A stretch of DNA of 64,000 nt from Streptomyces catenulae. Its GTDB lineage: Bacteria > Actinomycetota > Actinomycetes > Streptomycetales > Streptomycetaceae. Below are positions 24,642-34,515 of the stretch, one piece after another. The DNA lies in the NCBI RefSeq assembly GCF_000718015.1, contig NZ_JODY01000009.1, forward strand, positions 62,001 through 126,000, in the 5' to 3' direction. A program made the translations under genes and the position numbers. The notes below the pieces were generated by a model, which worked only from the letters and a program-made list of their open reading frames with translations, had not been told where the DNA came from and ran no database searches. Numbering within the stretch: the first letter of the stretch is position 1; every line of letters begins with the position of its first letter.

Positions 24642-25394
24642 ATGTGCCGCGTCGTCGACCTCCAGCAAGCCGTGCTCGCCGAGAACGACCGGCGGGCCCT
24701 CACCCTCCGCACCGAACTCGCCGCCCGCGGCACCACCGCCGTCAACCTGCTCTCCAGCCCCGGCAGCGGCAAGACCGCGCTGCTGGAGGCCGAACTCACC
24801 CTGGCCCGCTCCCGCGGCGTCCCGGTCGCCGCCCTCACCGCCGACCTGGCCACCGAGAACGACGCCCGCCGCCTGGGCCGCTCCGGCGCCCCGGTCAAGC
24901 AGATCCTCACCGACGGGCTCTGCCACCTGGAGGCGGAGATGCTCCGCGGCCACCTGGACGGCTGGCTGCCGGACGGCACCCGGGTGCTGTTCGTCGAGAA
25001 CGTCGGCAACCTCGTCTGCCCGGCCACCTACGACCTCGGCGAGACGCTGCGGGTGGCGCTCTGCTCGGTCACCGAGGGCGAGGACAAACCGCTGAAGTAC
25101 CCGACCGCCTTCGGCCTCGCCCACCTGGTGCTGGTGACCAAGAGCGACCTCGCCGACGCCGTCGGCTTCGACGAGAGCGCCTTCCGCGCCCACGTCCAGC
25201 AGATCAACCCCGGTGTGGAGACCGTCCTCACCTCCACCCGCACCGGCGAGGGCGCCGGTGTCCTGCTGGAGCACGCGCTCGCCGCCCACGGCAACGCCCC
25301 CGCCCACCGCCCCGTGATGGCCCGTCAGGCCCCGCCCCGGGAACACCACCACACCCACTCCCACCACGACGGTGCGGTGCACAGCCACTCATGA
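24642..25394 (+). CDS. hypB: HypB, GTPase for nickel insertion, with C-terminal His tract
   Basis: 250 aa. G1 P-loop SSPGSGKT and the G-domain segments ENVGNLVCP and TKSDL are intact; Cys and His of the metal site are in the NVGNLVCP region. The N-terminal CxxCGC nickel motif of E. coli HypB is absent. A His-rich tail is placed at the C-terminus ([17 protein letters not shown], with eight His) rather than near the N-terminus as in most His-rich HypBs; it may store nickel. The stop overlaps hypF by four bases. Confidence 0.95.
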   Translation: MCRVVDLQQAVLAENDRRALTLRTELAARGTTAVNLLSSPGSGKTALLEAELTLARSRGVPVAALTADLATENDARRLGRSGAPVKQILTDGLCHLEAEMLRGHLDGWLPDGTRVLFVENVGNLVCPATYDLGETLRVALCSVTEGEDKPLKYPTAFGLAHLVLVTKSDLADAVGFDESAFRAHVQQINPGVETVLTSTRTGEGAGVLLEHALAAHGNAPAHRPVMARQAPPREHHHTHSHHDGAVHSHS

Positions 25395-27772
25395 CCGTGT
25401 CCGGGGAGACGGCCGCGGCACCGCCCGCGGCCGAACGCCGCCGGGTCACCGTCCGCGGCGTCGTCCAGGGCGTCGGCTTCCGCCCCTTCGTCTTCACCCT
25501 CGCCACCGAACTGGGCCTGACCGGCCAGGTCGGCAACACCGGCGACGGCGTGGTCGCCGACGTCGAGGGCGCGCCGGGCGCGGTCGCCGCGTTCTGCCGC
25601 CGGATCGGCACCGACGCACCGCCCCTCGCCGTCGTCGAATCCGTCGCCCACACCCCGCTCCCGGCGGACGGCGGCGCGGGCTTCCGTATCGCCGCCACCA
25701 CCACCGGCGACCGCGCCCGCACCCTCATCGCGCCGGACACCGCCACCTGCGCGGAGTGCCTCGCCGAACTCACCGACCCCGCCGACCGCCGCTACCGGCA
25801 CCCCTTCCTCACCTGCACCCACTGCGGCCCGCGCTTCACCATCGTCACCGCCCTGCCCTACGACCGGGCCACCACCACCATGGCCGGTTTCCCGATGTGC
25901 GCCCGGTGCGCCCGCGAGTACGCCGACCCCGCCGACCGCCGCTTCCACGCCCAGCCCATCGCCTGCCACGACTGCGGGCCCCGGCTGACGCTGCGCCGCC
26001 GCCCCGGGACCGCCGACGCCTGCGCCGACCCGGTCGCCGCGGCCCGCCGGATGCTCGCCGACGGCGCGATCCTCGCGGTCAAGGGCCTCGGCGGCTACCA
26101 CCTGGCCTGCGACGCGTCCCGGGAGCACACCGTGCGGCGGCTGCGGGAGCGCAAGGCGCGCGGCGGCAGACCGTTCGCCGTCATGGCCCGCGATGCCGCC
26201 GCCGTCGACGGGCTCGTCCACCTCTCCGCCGCCGAACGCGCCCTGCTCACCGGCGCCCGCCGCCCCATCGTCCTGCTCCGCCGACGGGACGCCGCCGACC
26301 GCGCGCCGGACGCCCCGCGCCTCGCCGACGCCGTCGCCCCCGGCAGCCCCGACCTCGGCGTCATGCTGCCCTACACCCCCCTGCACCACCTGCTGTTCGG
26401 CCTGCCGGGCGACCCGCCCGGACCCGCACTGCTCGTGATGACCAGCGGCAACCGTGGCGGGGAGCCCATCGTCACCGACGACGCGGACGCCCTCACCACC
26501 CTCGCCCCGCTCGTCGACGGCTGGCTCACCCACGACCGGCCCATCCACGTCCCCTGCGACGACTCCGTGGTCCGGATGATCGACGGGGCGCCGGTGCTGC
26601 TGCGCCGCTCCCGCGGCTACGCCCCCGCCGCGCTGCCGCTGCCGCTGCCCGTCGCCCCCGCGCTCGCCGTCGGCGGCGACCTCAAGAACGTCCTCTGCCT
26701 GGGGGAGGGGCGCCGCGCCTGGCTCTCCGCCCACCTCGGCGACATGGACGATCCGGCGACCCTCACCGCCGCCGACCGCGCCACCGCCCACCTCGCGGAC
26801 CTCACCGGCGTCCGCCCCCGCCACGTCGTCGCCGACCGGCACCCCGGCTACCGCTCCCTGGGCCGCGCCCGCCGCGCCGCCGGGTCCGACGGCGTACGCC
26901 GGGTCCAGCACCACCACGCCCATATCGCCTCCGTCCTGGCCGAACACGGTCTCGACGGCGGCCGGAAGGTGATCGGCGTCGCCTTCGACGGCACCGGCTA
27001 CGGCGACGACGGCACCGTCTGGGGCGGCGAATTCCTCCTCGCCGACTACGACGGCTACCACCGCTTCGCCCACCTCGCCCCCGTCCCGCAGCCCGGCGGC
27101 GACGCCGCCGTCCGCCACCCCTACCGGATGGCCCTCGCCCATCTCCACGCCGCCGGCCTGCCCCACGCCCCCGACCTGCCCTGCGTCCGCGCCTGCCCAC
27201 CCGAACAACTCCCGCTGCTGCAACGGCAGTTGACGCGCGGCCTGAACTGCGTCCCCACCTCCAGCATGGGCCGCCTCTTCGACGCCGCCGCCTCCCTGAC
27301 CGGCCTCTGCCACACCGCCGGATACGAGGCCCAGGCCGCCGTCACCCTCGAAGCGGCGGCCTCCCGCGCCGAGGGCCCGGCGCCGCACGAGCCGCCGCCG
27401 GGCCCCGCCTTCACCCTGCGCGCCACCCCGGCGGGCCCGCTCGCCGCCGACCCCGCCCCGCTCCTCGCCACCCTCGCCGCCGGGGTCCGCGCGGGCGTCC
27501 CCGCCGAACGGCTCGCGGCCCGCTTCCACCACGCCGTCACCGCACTGGTCGGCCGGGTCTGCGCCGCCGCCCGCGACCGGCACGGGCTGGACACCGTCGC
27601 CCTGACCGGCGGCGTCTTCGCCAACCGGCTGCTCGCCTCGGAGTGCGCCGACACCCTGCGCGCGGACGGCTTCACCGTGCTGCGCCACCGGCTCGTCCCG
27701 CCCGGCGACGGCGGACTGGCACTCGGCCAGCTGATGGTCGCCGCCCGTCACGGCGCACCCACCGCCCCCTGA
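25391..27772 (+). CDS. hypF: HypF, carbamoyltransferase
   Basis: 793 aa, full length. Domains in order: acylphosphatase-like ([14 protein letters not shown], about 18-105), two zinc-finger Cys pairs (CAECL, CTHCG, CARCA, CHDCG; about 118-205), YrdC-like (about 215-400), Kae1-like with [11 protein letters not shown] and the [10 protein letters not shown] nucleotide site (about 450-790). It uses carbamoyl phosphate and ATP to carbamoylate HypE, the source of the cyanide ligands. ATG 25391 overlaps hypB. The order hypA-B-F-C-D-E is usual in actinobacteria. Confidence 0.95.
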   Translation: MTVSGETAAAPPAAERRRVTVRGVVQGVGFRPFVFTLATELGLTGQVGNTGDGVVADVEGAPGAVAAFCRRIGTDAPPLAVVESVAHTPLPADGGAGFRIAATTTGDRARTLIAPDTATCAECLAELTDPADRRYRHPFLTCTHCGPRFTIVTALPYDRATTTMAGFPMCARCAREYADPADRRFHAQPIACHDCGPRLTLRRRPGTADACADPVAAARRMLADGAILAVKGLGGYHLACDASREHTVRRLRERKARGGRPFAVMARDAAAVDGLVHLSAAERALLTGARRPIVLLRRRDAADRAPDAPRLADAVAPGSPDLGVMLPYTPLHHLLFGLPGDPPGPALLVMTSGNRGGEPIVTDDADALTTLAPLVDGWLTHDRPIHVPCDDSVVRMIDGAPVLLRRSRGYAPAALPLPLPVAPALAVGGDLKNVLCLGEGRRAWLSAHLGDMDDPATLTAADRATAHLADLTGVRPRHVVADRHPGYRSLGRARRAAGSDGVRRVQHHHAHIASVLAEHGLDGGRKVIGVAFDGTGYGDDGTVWGGEFLLADYDGYHRFAHLAPVPQPGGDAAVRHPYRMALAHLHAAGLPHAPDLPCVRACPPEQLPLLQRQLTRGLNCVPTSSMGRLFDAAASLTGLCHTAGYEAQAAVTLEAAASRAEGPAPHEPPPGPAFTLRATPAGPLAADPAPLLATLAAGVRAGVPAERLAARFHHAVTALVGRVCAAARDRHGLDTVALTGGVFANRLLASECADTLRADGFTVLRHRLVPPGDGGLALGQLMVAARHGAPTAP

Positions 27773-27804
27773 ACCACCCGATCCCGCAGAGCGAGGAGAA
27801 CCCC

Positions 27805-28152
27805 ATGTGTCTCGCGGTACCCGGCAAGGTGCTGGAGATCCGGCAGCGCGACGGTACGCGCATGGCCACCGTCGACTTCGGCGGCGTCCACAAGGACGTC
27901 TGCCTGGAATATCTGCCGGACCTCGCCGTCGGGGAGTACGCCATCGTGCACGTCGGCTTCGCCCTCCAGCGGCTGGACGAGGAATCGGCCCGGCAGACCC
28001 TCGCCCTCTTCAACGATCTCGGGCTGCTGGAGGAGGAGTTCGGCGACCCGTGGGAGGCGGCAGCCGCCGAACAGGGCGGCACCGGGAGCGACACCGGCGC
28101 GCCGTCCGGCGGCCGGGCCACGGCGGACACGGCGCGGGAGGCGCAGCGGTGA
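27805..28152 (+). CDS. hypC: HypC, hydrogenase assembly chaperone
   Basis: 115 aa. It begins [12 protein letters not shown] with the essential Cys2 that, after Met removal, binds the Fe(CN)2CO moiety with HypD. The beta-barrel core ends near residue 80; a 35-residue Gly/Ala/Thr-rich extension makes it longer than the usual 75-95 aa. GAGGAG lies 7 nt upstream. The stop overlaps the hypD GTG start. Confidence 0.94.
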   Translation: MCLAVPGKVLEIRQRDGTRMATVDFGGVHKDVCLEYLPDLAVGEYAIVHVGFALQRLDEESARQTLALFNDLGLLEEEFGDPWEAAAAEQGGTGSDTGAPSGGRATADTAREAQR

Positions 28153-29273
28153 AGTACCTGGAGGAGTTCCGCAACCCGGACCTGGCACGGCGGCTGCTGG
28201 ACGACATCCACGCCACCGTCACCCGCCCCTGGGCCCTGATGGAGGTCTGCGGCGGCCAGACGCACACCATCATCCGCCACGGCATCGACCAACTCCTGCC
28301 CGATCAGGTCGAGTTGATCCACGGACCGGGCTGCCCGGTCTGCGTCACCCCGCTGGAGGTCATCGACAAGGCCCTGGAGATCGCCGCCCGCCCGGACGTC
28401 ATCTTCTGCTCCTTCGGCGACATGCTCCGGGTCCCCGGCACCGACCGCGATCTCTTCCGCGTCCGCAGCGAGGGCGGCGACGTCCGCGTCGTCTACAGCC
28501 CGCTGGACGCCCTCAAGGTCGCCCGGGAGAACCCCGGCAAGGAAGTCGTCTTCTTCGGCATCGGCTTCGAGACCACCGCACCGCCCAACGCCATGACGGT
28601 GCACCAGGCCCGCCGCCTCGGCATCCGCAACTTCAGCCTGCTCGTCTCGCACGTCCGGGTGCCCCCGGCCATCGAGGCGATCATGCGCTCCGCCGACTGC
28701 CGGGTCCAGGGCTTCCTCGCCGCCGGACACGTCTGCAGCGTGATGGGCGTGGACGAGTACCCGGAGCTGGCCGCCCGCCACCGGGTCCCCATCGTCGTCA
28801 CCGGCTTCGAACCCCTCGACATCCTCGAAGGCGTCCGCCGCGCCGTACGGCAGCTGGAGCGCGGCGAACACCACGTCGACAACGCCTACGCCCGCGCCGT
28901 CCGCCCCCGCGGCAACCCCGCAGCCCAAGCGATGATCGCCGACATCTTCGAGGTCACCGACCGCTCCTGGCGCGGCATCGGCACCATCCCCGGCAGCGGC
29001 TGGCGGCTCTCCCCGCGCTACCGCGAGTACGACGCCGAACACCGCTTCGCCGTCACCGGCATCACCACCGAGGAACCCGCCGCCTGCCGCAGCGGCGACG
29101 TCCTCCAGGGCCTGATCAAGCCCCACCAGTGCCCGGCGTTCGGCACCGACTGCACCCCGCGCACCCCGCTCGGCGCCACCATGGTCTCCAGCGAGGGCGC
29201 CTGCGCCGCCTACTACCTCTACCGCCGCCTCGGCACCCCCACCGCACCACTGGAGGCGACCCCCGTTGTCTGA
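28149..29273 (+). CDS. hypD: HypD, Fe-S scaffold for Fe(CN)2CO assembly
   Basis: 374 aa from GTG 28149. Conserved motifs: [11 protein letters not shown] with the iron-binding Cys, [11 protein letters not shown] (thiol redox pair), [10 protein letters not shown], and the C-terminal cysteines in [19 protein letters not shown] and GACAAYY that hold a 4Fe-4S cluster. It works with HypC to build the iron centre. It overlaps hypC by four bases and hypE by eight. Confidence 0.95.
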   Translation: MKYLEEFRNPDLARRLLDDIHATVTRPWALMEVCGGQTHTIIRHGIDQLLPDQVELIHGPGCPVCVTPLEVIDKALEIAARPDVIFCSFGDMLRVPGTDRDLFRVRSEGGDVRVVYSPLDALKVARENPGKEVVFFGIGFETTAPPNAMTVHQARRLGIRNFSLLVSHVRVPPAIEAIMRSADCRVQGFLAAGHVCSVMGVDEYPELAARHRVPIVVTGFEPLDILEGVRRAVRQLERGEHHVDNAYARAVRPRGNPAAQAMIADIFEVTDRSWRGIGTIPGSGWRLSPRYREYDAEHRFAVTGITTEEPAACRSGDVLQGLIKPHQCPAFGTDCTPRTPLGATMVSSEGACAAYYLYRRLGTPTAPLEATPVV

Positions 29274-30351
29274 CACCACCCTGCGCGTACCCGCGCCCCC
29301 GGCCCCCGACTTCTCCGGCTGGACCTGCCCCGCCCCGCTCCGCGACCATCCGCGGATCGTCATGGGGCACGGCGGGGGCGGGGTGCTCTCCGCCGAACTC
29401 GTCGAGCACGTCTTCGCGCCCGCGTTCGGCGGTCCGGCGCTCTCGACGCTCGCCGACTCCGCCGCGGTGACGCTGGGCGGCGTCCGGCTGGCCTTCTCCA
29501 CCGACTCCTACGTGGTGCGGCCGCTGTTCTTCCCCGGCGGCAGCATCGCCGACCTCGCCGTCAACGGCACCGTCAACGACCTCGCCATGAGCGGCGCCCG
29601 CGCCGCCTACCTCTCCTGCGGCTTCCTCCTGGAGGAGGGCGTGGAGACCGCGCTGGTCGCCCGGGTCGCCGAGGCGCTGGGCGCCGCCGCGCGGACCGCG
29701 GGCGTGGAGATCGCCACCGGCGACACCAAGGTCGTCGAGGCCGGTCACGGCGACGGCATCTACCTCAACACCGCCGGGATCGGCCTCATCCCGGACGGCG
29801 TCGACATCCGCCCGCAGCGCGCCGCCCCCGGCGACGTCGTCCTCGTCAGCGGGCCGATCGGCGAACACGGCATCGCGGTGATGAGCGTACGGGAGGGCCT
29901 GGAGTTCGGCGTCGGCGTGGAGAGCGACTGCGCGGCGCTGGGCGGACTCGTCGAGGCGATGCTCGCCGTCACCCCGGACCTGCATGTGCTGCGCGACCCC
30001 ACCCGCGGCGGACTGGCCACCGCCGTCGGCGAGATCGCCGCCGCCGCCTCGGTCGGCGTGGTCCTCGACGAACGGAAGCTGCCGGTCCCGGATCCGGTCG
30101 CCAACGCCTGCGCGGTGCTGGGCCTCGATCCGATGTACGTGGCGAACGAGGGCAAGCTGGTCGCCTTCGTCCCCCGCGCCGAGGCGGACGCCGTCCTGGC
30201 GGCGATGCGGGCCCACCCGCTCGGCACCGGCGCCACCGTCATCGGCGAATGCGTCACCGACCACCCCGGCATGGTCGTCGCCCGCACCGGCCTCGGCGGC
30301 ACCCGCGTCGTCGACCTCCCCCTCGGCGAGCAACTGCCCCGAATCTGCTGA
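29266..30351 (+). CDS. hypE: HypE, cyanide-forming dehydratase
   Basis: 361 aa. The protein ends in LPRIC; the terminal Cys is the residue carbamoylated by HypF and dehydrated to thiocyanate using ATP. The PurM-like ATP-binding fold shows [25 protein letters not shown] and [10 protein letters not shown]. The start is an unusual TTG at 29266, supported by GGAGG 8 nt upstream and by the N-terminal alignment; it overlaps hypD by eight bases. Last gene of the operon, followed by a hairpin terminator. Confidence 0.94.
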   Translation: MSDTTLRVPAPPAPDFSGWTCPAPLRDHPRIVMGHGGGGVLSAELVEHVFAPAFGGPALSTLADSAAVTLGGVRLAFSTDSYVVRPLFFPGGSIADLAVNGTVNDLAMSGARAAYLSCGFLLEEGVETALVARVAEALGAAARTAGVEIATGDTKVVEAGHGDGIYLNTAGIGLIPDGVDIRPQRAAPGDVVLVSGPIGEHGIAVMSVREGLEFGVGVESDCAALGGLVEAMLAVTPDLHVLRDPTRGGLATAVGEIAAAASVGVVLDERKLPVPDPVANACAVLGLDPMYVANEGKLVAFVPRAEADAVLAAMRAHPLGTGATVIGECVTDHPGMVVARTGLGGTRVVDLPLGEQLPRIC

Positions 30352-30379
30352 CCCGGCGGCCGAAGCACCGCACACCGAC

Positions 30380-30421
30380 GGGCGGTACGGGCCTTGAACT
30401 GCCTCCCGTCCCGTACCGCCC
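30380..30421. terminator. Terminator of the hydrogenase operon
   Basis: A perfect 12-bp stem GGGCGGTACGGG (30380-30391) with CCCGTACCGCCC (30410-30421) and an 18-nt loop lies 29 nt after the hypE stop. It may also serve the convergent proline-rich gene ending at 30517. Confidence 0.75.
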
Positions 30422-30516
30422 CGGTCGCCGTACGGGCCGGTCGGAGACCGTCCTGCGCCGGTGCGGCGACGAAGCTCAACCAGGTGCGGTGGCCGGGGAG
30501 TCGGCGCCGCGGTGCG

Positions 30517-30744
30517 TCAGGAACCGTCGGCCGGTGTCCCCGCCCTGCCGGGTTCCGGTACGCGCTCCTCGTCCGGCTCCGGGGGTTCGGGGACCGGATG
30601 CATCGGGTCCTGGGGGCCCGGGGGCGGTGGGTGCGGTGCGTCCGGGTCCGGTTGGAGCGGGGGTTCGCGGGGCGGGGTGGGCCACGGGGACGGCGCCGGT
30701 TGCGCCGGGTCCCCGGCGAGCGGGGCGGGCAAGGTGAGGCGCAT
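30517..30744 (-). CDS. Proline-rich 75-residue protein
   Basis: 75 aa, about one third proline, with acidic residues in the second half (EPPEPDEERVPEP). No signal peptide or helix; probably disordered. The start ATG 30744 is supported by a very strong GGAGGAGAG directly upstream. The same frame stays open far upstream through the hydrolase gene, which hides this gene in a simple ORF scan. It converges on the hydrogenase operon terminator. Function unknown. Confidence 0.6.
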   Translation of the reverse strand: MRLTLPAPLAGDPAQPAPSPWPTPPREPPLQPDPDAPHPPPPGPQDPMHPVPEPPEPDEERVPEPGRAGTPADGS

Positions 30745-30926
30745 CTCTCCTCCTGTCCGGGACGGTCTGCACCGGGTGCGGGGCACCGGACCGCGTACGC
30801 GCCACCGGGGCGACGCCCTGCGGCGGGCCCGGCCCCACCTCCCACTGTGCGCCACCCCACCCGGACCCGCGAGGGCGCCCGCACCGGCACCGGGCACGGC
30901 CGGGCGCCACCGGGGTCGCGGGACCC

Positions 30927-31754
30927 TCACCCGGCGAGGAAGTCCAGCAGATCCCTGGTGAACCTCTCCTTGTCGCCGGGGACGAGCGCGATGCCGTGCG
31001 AGCCGCCCTCGTAGACCTTGAGCGTGGCGCCCGGGATGATCCCGGCGGTCTTCCGGCCGGTCGCGTCGAGCGGCACCACCTGGTCGTCGTCGCCGTGCAC
31101 CACGAGCGTGGGGATGTCGAACCTCTTCAGGTCCTCGTGGAAGTCGGTCCCCGCGAAGGCGTCCACGCAGGCCACCCCGGCTTCGATCGTCTCCTGCATC
31201 GCCATGTACCAGAAGGCGTCCTTGTTGCCCTCGGTGACCTTGTTGCCCGGGCGGTTCGCGGAGAAGAAGCCGACCGCGGTGTCCTTCCAGAACTGCGAGC
31301 GCTCGTGAAGGATGCCGTCCTTGAGGCCGTCGAGCACGCTCTGCGGGACACCCTCCGGGTTCTCGGGACCCTGGCGCAGCAGCGGCGGGATCGCCGACAG
31401 CAGCACCGCGGAGCGGATCCGCCCGGTGCCGTGCCGACCGATGTAGCGGGCCAGTTCGCCGCCGCCCATCGAGTGCCCGACCAGCGTCACCTCGCGCAGG
31501 TCGAGCCGGGTGAGCAGATCGTCCAGATCGTCGGCGAAGGTGTCGAAGTCGTAGCCGTCCCACACCGGGGTGGAGCGGCCGTGGCCCCGCCGGTCGTGGG
31601 CGATGCCCCGGAAACCGGCGTCGGCCACCGCCTTGAGCTGGTCCTGCCAGGCGTCGCCGTTGAGCGGCCAGCCGTGCAGGAAGACCACCGGGCGGCCCCG
31701 CCCCCAGTCCTTGTAGAAGATCTCGACACCGTCGCGCGTCGTGCAGACAGGCAT
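30927..31754 (-). CDS. Alpha/beta hydrolase of the non-haem chloroperoxidase/esterase family
   Basis: 275 aa. Catalytic triad visible: nucleophile Ser in GHSMGGGE, Asp in VHGDDDQVVP, His in YEGGSHGI; oxyanion-hole motif FLHGWPLNGDAW. It resembles cofactor-free haloperoxidases, which hydrolyse esters and form peracids in vitro. The start ATG 31754 (MPVCTTRDGVEIFYKDWGRG) has GAGGGG 9 nt upstream; an in-frame GTG start 111 bp earlier is rejected because the added residues are low-complexity. No signal peptide, so cytoplasmic. A stand-alone gene between the hydrogenase and biosynthetic operons. Confidence 0.88.
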   Translation of the reverse strand: MPVCTTRDGVEIFYKDWGRGRPVVFLHGWPLNGDAWQDQLKAVADAGFRGIAHDRRGHGRSTPVWDGYDFDTFADDLDDLLTRLDLREVTLVGHSMGGGELARYIGRHGTGRIRSAVLLSAIPPLLRQGPENPEGVPQSVLDGLKDGILHERSQFWKDTAVGFFSANRPGNKVTEGNKDAFWYMAMQETIEAGVACVDAFAGTDFHEDLKRFDIPTLVVHGDDDQVVPLDATGRKTAGIIPGATLKVYEGGSHGIALVPGDKERFTRDLLDFLAG

Positions 31755-31899
31755 GGTCACGTCCCCTCGGATGGACGGGCCGGCCGGGCGGCGGCACACC
31801 GCCGCCGCTTCGCACCGGCGCGGGAGGGCACACCCCTCCCTCCCGCCATACTGCGAGCGGACCACCGCGGCGGCAAAGGGGGAATACGGACCGCCCGCG

Positions 31900-32940
31900 C
31901 TACGCCCCGTCCCCGCCGCCGACCAGGGTCCACGGACTCGGGCTCGCCAGCGCCTGCCGGGGCCTGCTGCGCGCCCAGTGGCGCACCGACACCGCCATCA
32001 CCTCACCCGGGTCGCGCACCGGCCGGGTCGGGGCGAAGGGCTCGGCCATGCTGGTGTAGCTCTGGAACATCGCGAGCAGATCGACCGCCTGCTGCTGCAC
32101 CGGCGAGAGCCACTGCCGCGCCAACGGCAGGAAGAAGCGGTTCCAGCTCTCGGTGGAGACCGTCGGCGGGACCGCGACGGGACCGGCGCCGTGGGCGGTC
32201 CGGAAGTCGTTGATGGCGGCGCAGCTGATCTCGACCAGGGTGCTCAGCCGCAGACTGGCCGCGCCCGCCGCCAGCGTCTCGGTACGCGGCGCGTCCGGCG
32301 CGGGCCCCAGGGCCGCCGCCACGACCGCGTCGGCGACCTCGTCGAGCGGGCTGATCTCGGCGTAACCGTCCGGATCGCCGACGACGACGGCGGCGAGACC
32401 GGAGACCAGGGCCGGGAAGAGGGTGTACGGGCCGGAGAAGCGGGAGATCCGGCCGTCGGCGCGGCTGCCCATGATCAGCGGCGGCCGGATCACGGTCACC
32501 GGGCCGCGGTGCTCGGTGGTGACGATCTCCTCGCAGACGGCCTTGGACCACTCGTAGCCGTTGCGGTAGCCCTCGAACTCCGGGCCGCGCAGATCCTCGG
32601 GGTTGCGTACGCCCCCGACGTAGGCGGTGGAGACATGGACGACATGGGTCTCGGGCCCGGCCAGCCCCAGGACCGCGCGGAGCGGGCGGATGTTGGCGTC
32701 GGCGGCCTCGGCGCGGGAGAGCGTCCAGCGGGTCGAGGCGGCGGTGTGCACGATGACGTCCCACGGGCCGGTCAGCTCCGGCGGCACCGGACCGGCGCCC
32801 ATGTCCCAGCGGACCAGCGGATCGGGGGTGCGGCGGCGGGCGGTGCGGACGAGGGCGGTACCGGGGGGCGCGGTGGCGCGCAGGCGGCCGGTGACCTCGG
32901 TGCCGACTATGCCGGTCGCCCCGGTGAGGAGGATGCGCAT
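31900..32940 (-). CDS. Extended SDR / thioester-reductase-like NAD(P)-dependent enzyme
   Basis: 346 aa. Rossmann motif GATGIVG at residue 7, the Ser of VSTAYVGG and the YxxxK pair (YEWSK) define an active extended short-chain dehydrogenase. The overall pattern is that of NAD-binding_4 thioester reductases, which release acyl-ACP chains as aldehydes or alcohols. No adenylation or carrier domain is fused. It is the last gene of the minus-strand operon, 29 nt after the ketosynthase, with AAGGAG 8 nt upstream. Reductive release of the product from the neighbouring ACP is the natural inference. Confidence 0.75.
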   Translation of the reverse strand: MRILLTGATGIVGTEVTGRLRATAPPGTALVRTARRRTPDPLVRWDMGAGPVPPELTGPWDVIVHTAASTRWTLSRAEAADANIRPLRAVLGLAGPETHVVHVSTAYVGGVRNPEDLRGPEFEGYRNGYEWSKAVCEEIVTTEHRGPVTVIRPPLIMGSRADGRISRFSGPYTLFPALVSGLAAVVVGDPDGYAEISPLDEVADAVVAAALGPAPDAPRTETLAAGAASLRLSTLVEISCAAINDFRTAHGAGPVAVPPTVSTESWNRFFLPLARQWLSPVQQQAVDLLAMFQSYTSMAEPFAPTRPVRDPGEVMAVSVRHWARSRPRQALASPSPWTLVGGGDGA

Positions 32941-32969
32941 GCCAGATCTCCTTGGCGGGTGGTGGTCGG

Positions 32970-34220
32970 TCAGGTCCCGGGGGTCAGCACGAGGCAGGCG
33001 TTCTGCCCGCCGAAACCGAAGGAGTTGGACAGCACGGGGGCGAGCGCCACCCGCCGCGGCGCCCCGGCGACCACATCGATCCGGTCGGCCTCGGTGCAGC
33101 GGGCGAGGTTGGCGACCGGCGGTACGGTGCGGCGCCCGGCGCAGACGAGGGCGACCGCCGCCTCCAACGCCCCCGAACCGCCTATGAGATGGCCGGTGAC
33201 GCCCTTGATCGACGTCACCGGCGGCGCCTGCCCGGCGAAGGCACGGTCGACGGCGGTCGCCTCGGCGGCGTCGTTGAGCCGGGTGGCGGTGCCGTGCGCG
33301 TTGACGTGCCCGATGTCGCCGGGGCGCAACCCGGCGTCGGCTATCGCCCCCGCCATACAGGCGGCCGCGGCCGTCCCCTCCGGATGCGGCGCGGCGATGT
33401 GGAACGCGTCGGAGTTGGTCGCGTACCCGGCGACCTCCCCGTAGATCCGCGCGCCGCGGGCGAGCGCCGCCTCGCGCCGCTCCAGGACCAGGAGGGCGGC
33501 GCCCTCGCCCATCACGAAGCCGTCCCGGTCCGCGTCGAAGGGGCGGCTGGCCCGACCGGGGTCGTCGTTACGGAGCGACAGGGCCCGCATCCGGGCGAAA
33601 CCGCTGAGCATGATGGTGGTGATCGCCGAGTCGAAGCCGCCGGTCACCACCGCGTCCAGCTCACCGTGCCGGATCCGGCGCAGCGCCTCCCCGACGGCGT
33701 TGGTGCCGCTGGCGCACGCCGTGGTGTGGGTCAGACACGAGCCCAGGAAGCCGTACCGCATGGCGATCCGCGCCGCCGCGGAGTTGGCCATGGTCCGCGG
33801 CACGGTGTGCACCGGCATCCCCATCGGATCGGCGCCGTGGTCGAGGGCGGTGGCCTCCATCGTGGGCAGCCCGCCGATACCGGCGCCGAGGTGGACCCCG
33901 ACCCGCTCCGGCGGCAGCGGCGGCAGCTCCGCGTCGCGTACGGCGTCGACCGCCGCGCACAGGGCCAGCGCGGTGGGCCGGTCGATCTGCCGCAGTTCCC
34001 GGAGGCTGAGGGTGGACTCCGGGTCGAACTCCGGGACCCGGCAGGCGAAACGCACCGCCGCCCGCTGCGCGACGAGGACGTCGACGGGGGCGGCGGCGGT
34101 GCCCGCGGCCGCCATGACGGCCGCGACCACCTCGTCGAGCGTGTTCCCGACCGGGGTCCGCACGCCGATACCGGTGACGACGGCGCGGACGCGACCGGCG
34201 GGATCCGGGGGAGGTGTCAC
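32970..34220 (-). CDS. Beta-ketoacyl-ACP synthase (KAS I/II-like)
   Basis: 416 aa from GTG 34220. Complete catalytic set: Cys169 in TTACASG, His in NAHGTAT, Lys and His in IKGVTGHLIGGSG, plus the C-terminal SNSFGFGGQNA. It condenses an acyl chain with malonyl-ACP. It lacks a chain-length-factor partner, unlike type II polyketide systems, and no malonyl transferase or ketoreductase is nearby, so housekeeping enzymes would have to supply those steps. It overlaps the ACP gene by four bases (GTGA). Confidence 0.92.
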   Translation of the reverse strand: MTPPPDPAGRVRAVVTGIGVRTPVGNTLDEVVAAVMAAAGTAAAPVDVLVAQRAAVRFACRVPEFDPESTLSLRELRQIDRPTALALCAAVDAVRDAELPPLPPERVGVHLGAGIGGLPTMEATALDHGADPMGMPVHTVPRTMANSAAARIAMRYGFLGSCLTHTTACASGTNAVGEALRRIRHGELDAVVTGGFDSAITTIMLSGFARMRALSLRNDDPGRASRPFDADRDGFVMGEGAALLVLERREAALARGARIYGEVAGYATNSDAFHIAAPHPEGTAAAACMAGAIADAGLRPGDIGHVNAHGTATRLNDAAEATAVDRAFAGQAPPVTSIKGVTGHLIGGSGALEAAVALVCAGRRTVPPVANLARCTEADRIDVVAGAPRRVALAPVLSNSFGFGGQNACLVLTPGT

Positions 34221-34498
34221 CGGTCGGCCGTCCGCTCGGTCAGCAGGGCGATGGCATGGCCGACGTTGTCGGCGCGCATCAGGTCCTCGGGCGAGATCTG
34301 CACCCCGAGGGCCCGTTCGAGCTGCGCCCCGACGGCCATCAACTCCAGGCTGTCGACGCCGTGATCGGCCTCCAGATCGGTGCTGTCGGAGATCTCGTCG
34401 GGGGTGGTGCCCAGGACGTCGGCGATGGTGGTCCGGACGATGTCGGCCAGCGAGCGGCCGGTGGCGTCCGGGGTGGAAGGGGCCTGTGGGTCGGTCAC
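34217..34498 (-). CDS. Acyl carrier protein
   Basis: 93 aa from GTG 34498 (GGAG 7 nt upstream). The phosphopantetheine attachment site is Ser50 in HGVDSLELM. Four-helix carrier fold with an N-terminal Pro/Thr-rich extension of about 13 residues. It lies between the aminotransferase and ketosynthase and overlaps the latter, so these form the core of the pathway; intermediates are probably ACP-bound. Confidence 0.92.
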   Translation of the reverse strand: MTDPQAPSTPDATGRSLADIVRTTIADVLGTTPDEISDSTDLEADHGVDSLELMAVGAQLERALGVQISPEDLMRADNVGHAIALLTERTADR

Positions 34499-34515
34499 GT
34501 CGTTCTCCTGATCGG

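Noticed and set aside
25325..27751. 808-codon minus-strand frame opposite hypF
   Set aside because: Same reason: a Gly/Val/Ala-rich shadow of hypF with no motif.
30394..31014. 206-codon plus-strand frame after hypE
   Set aside because: Starts inside the terminator hairpin, has no ribosome binding site and is antisense to the better supported proline-rich gene and the hydrolase end.
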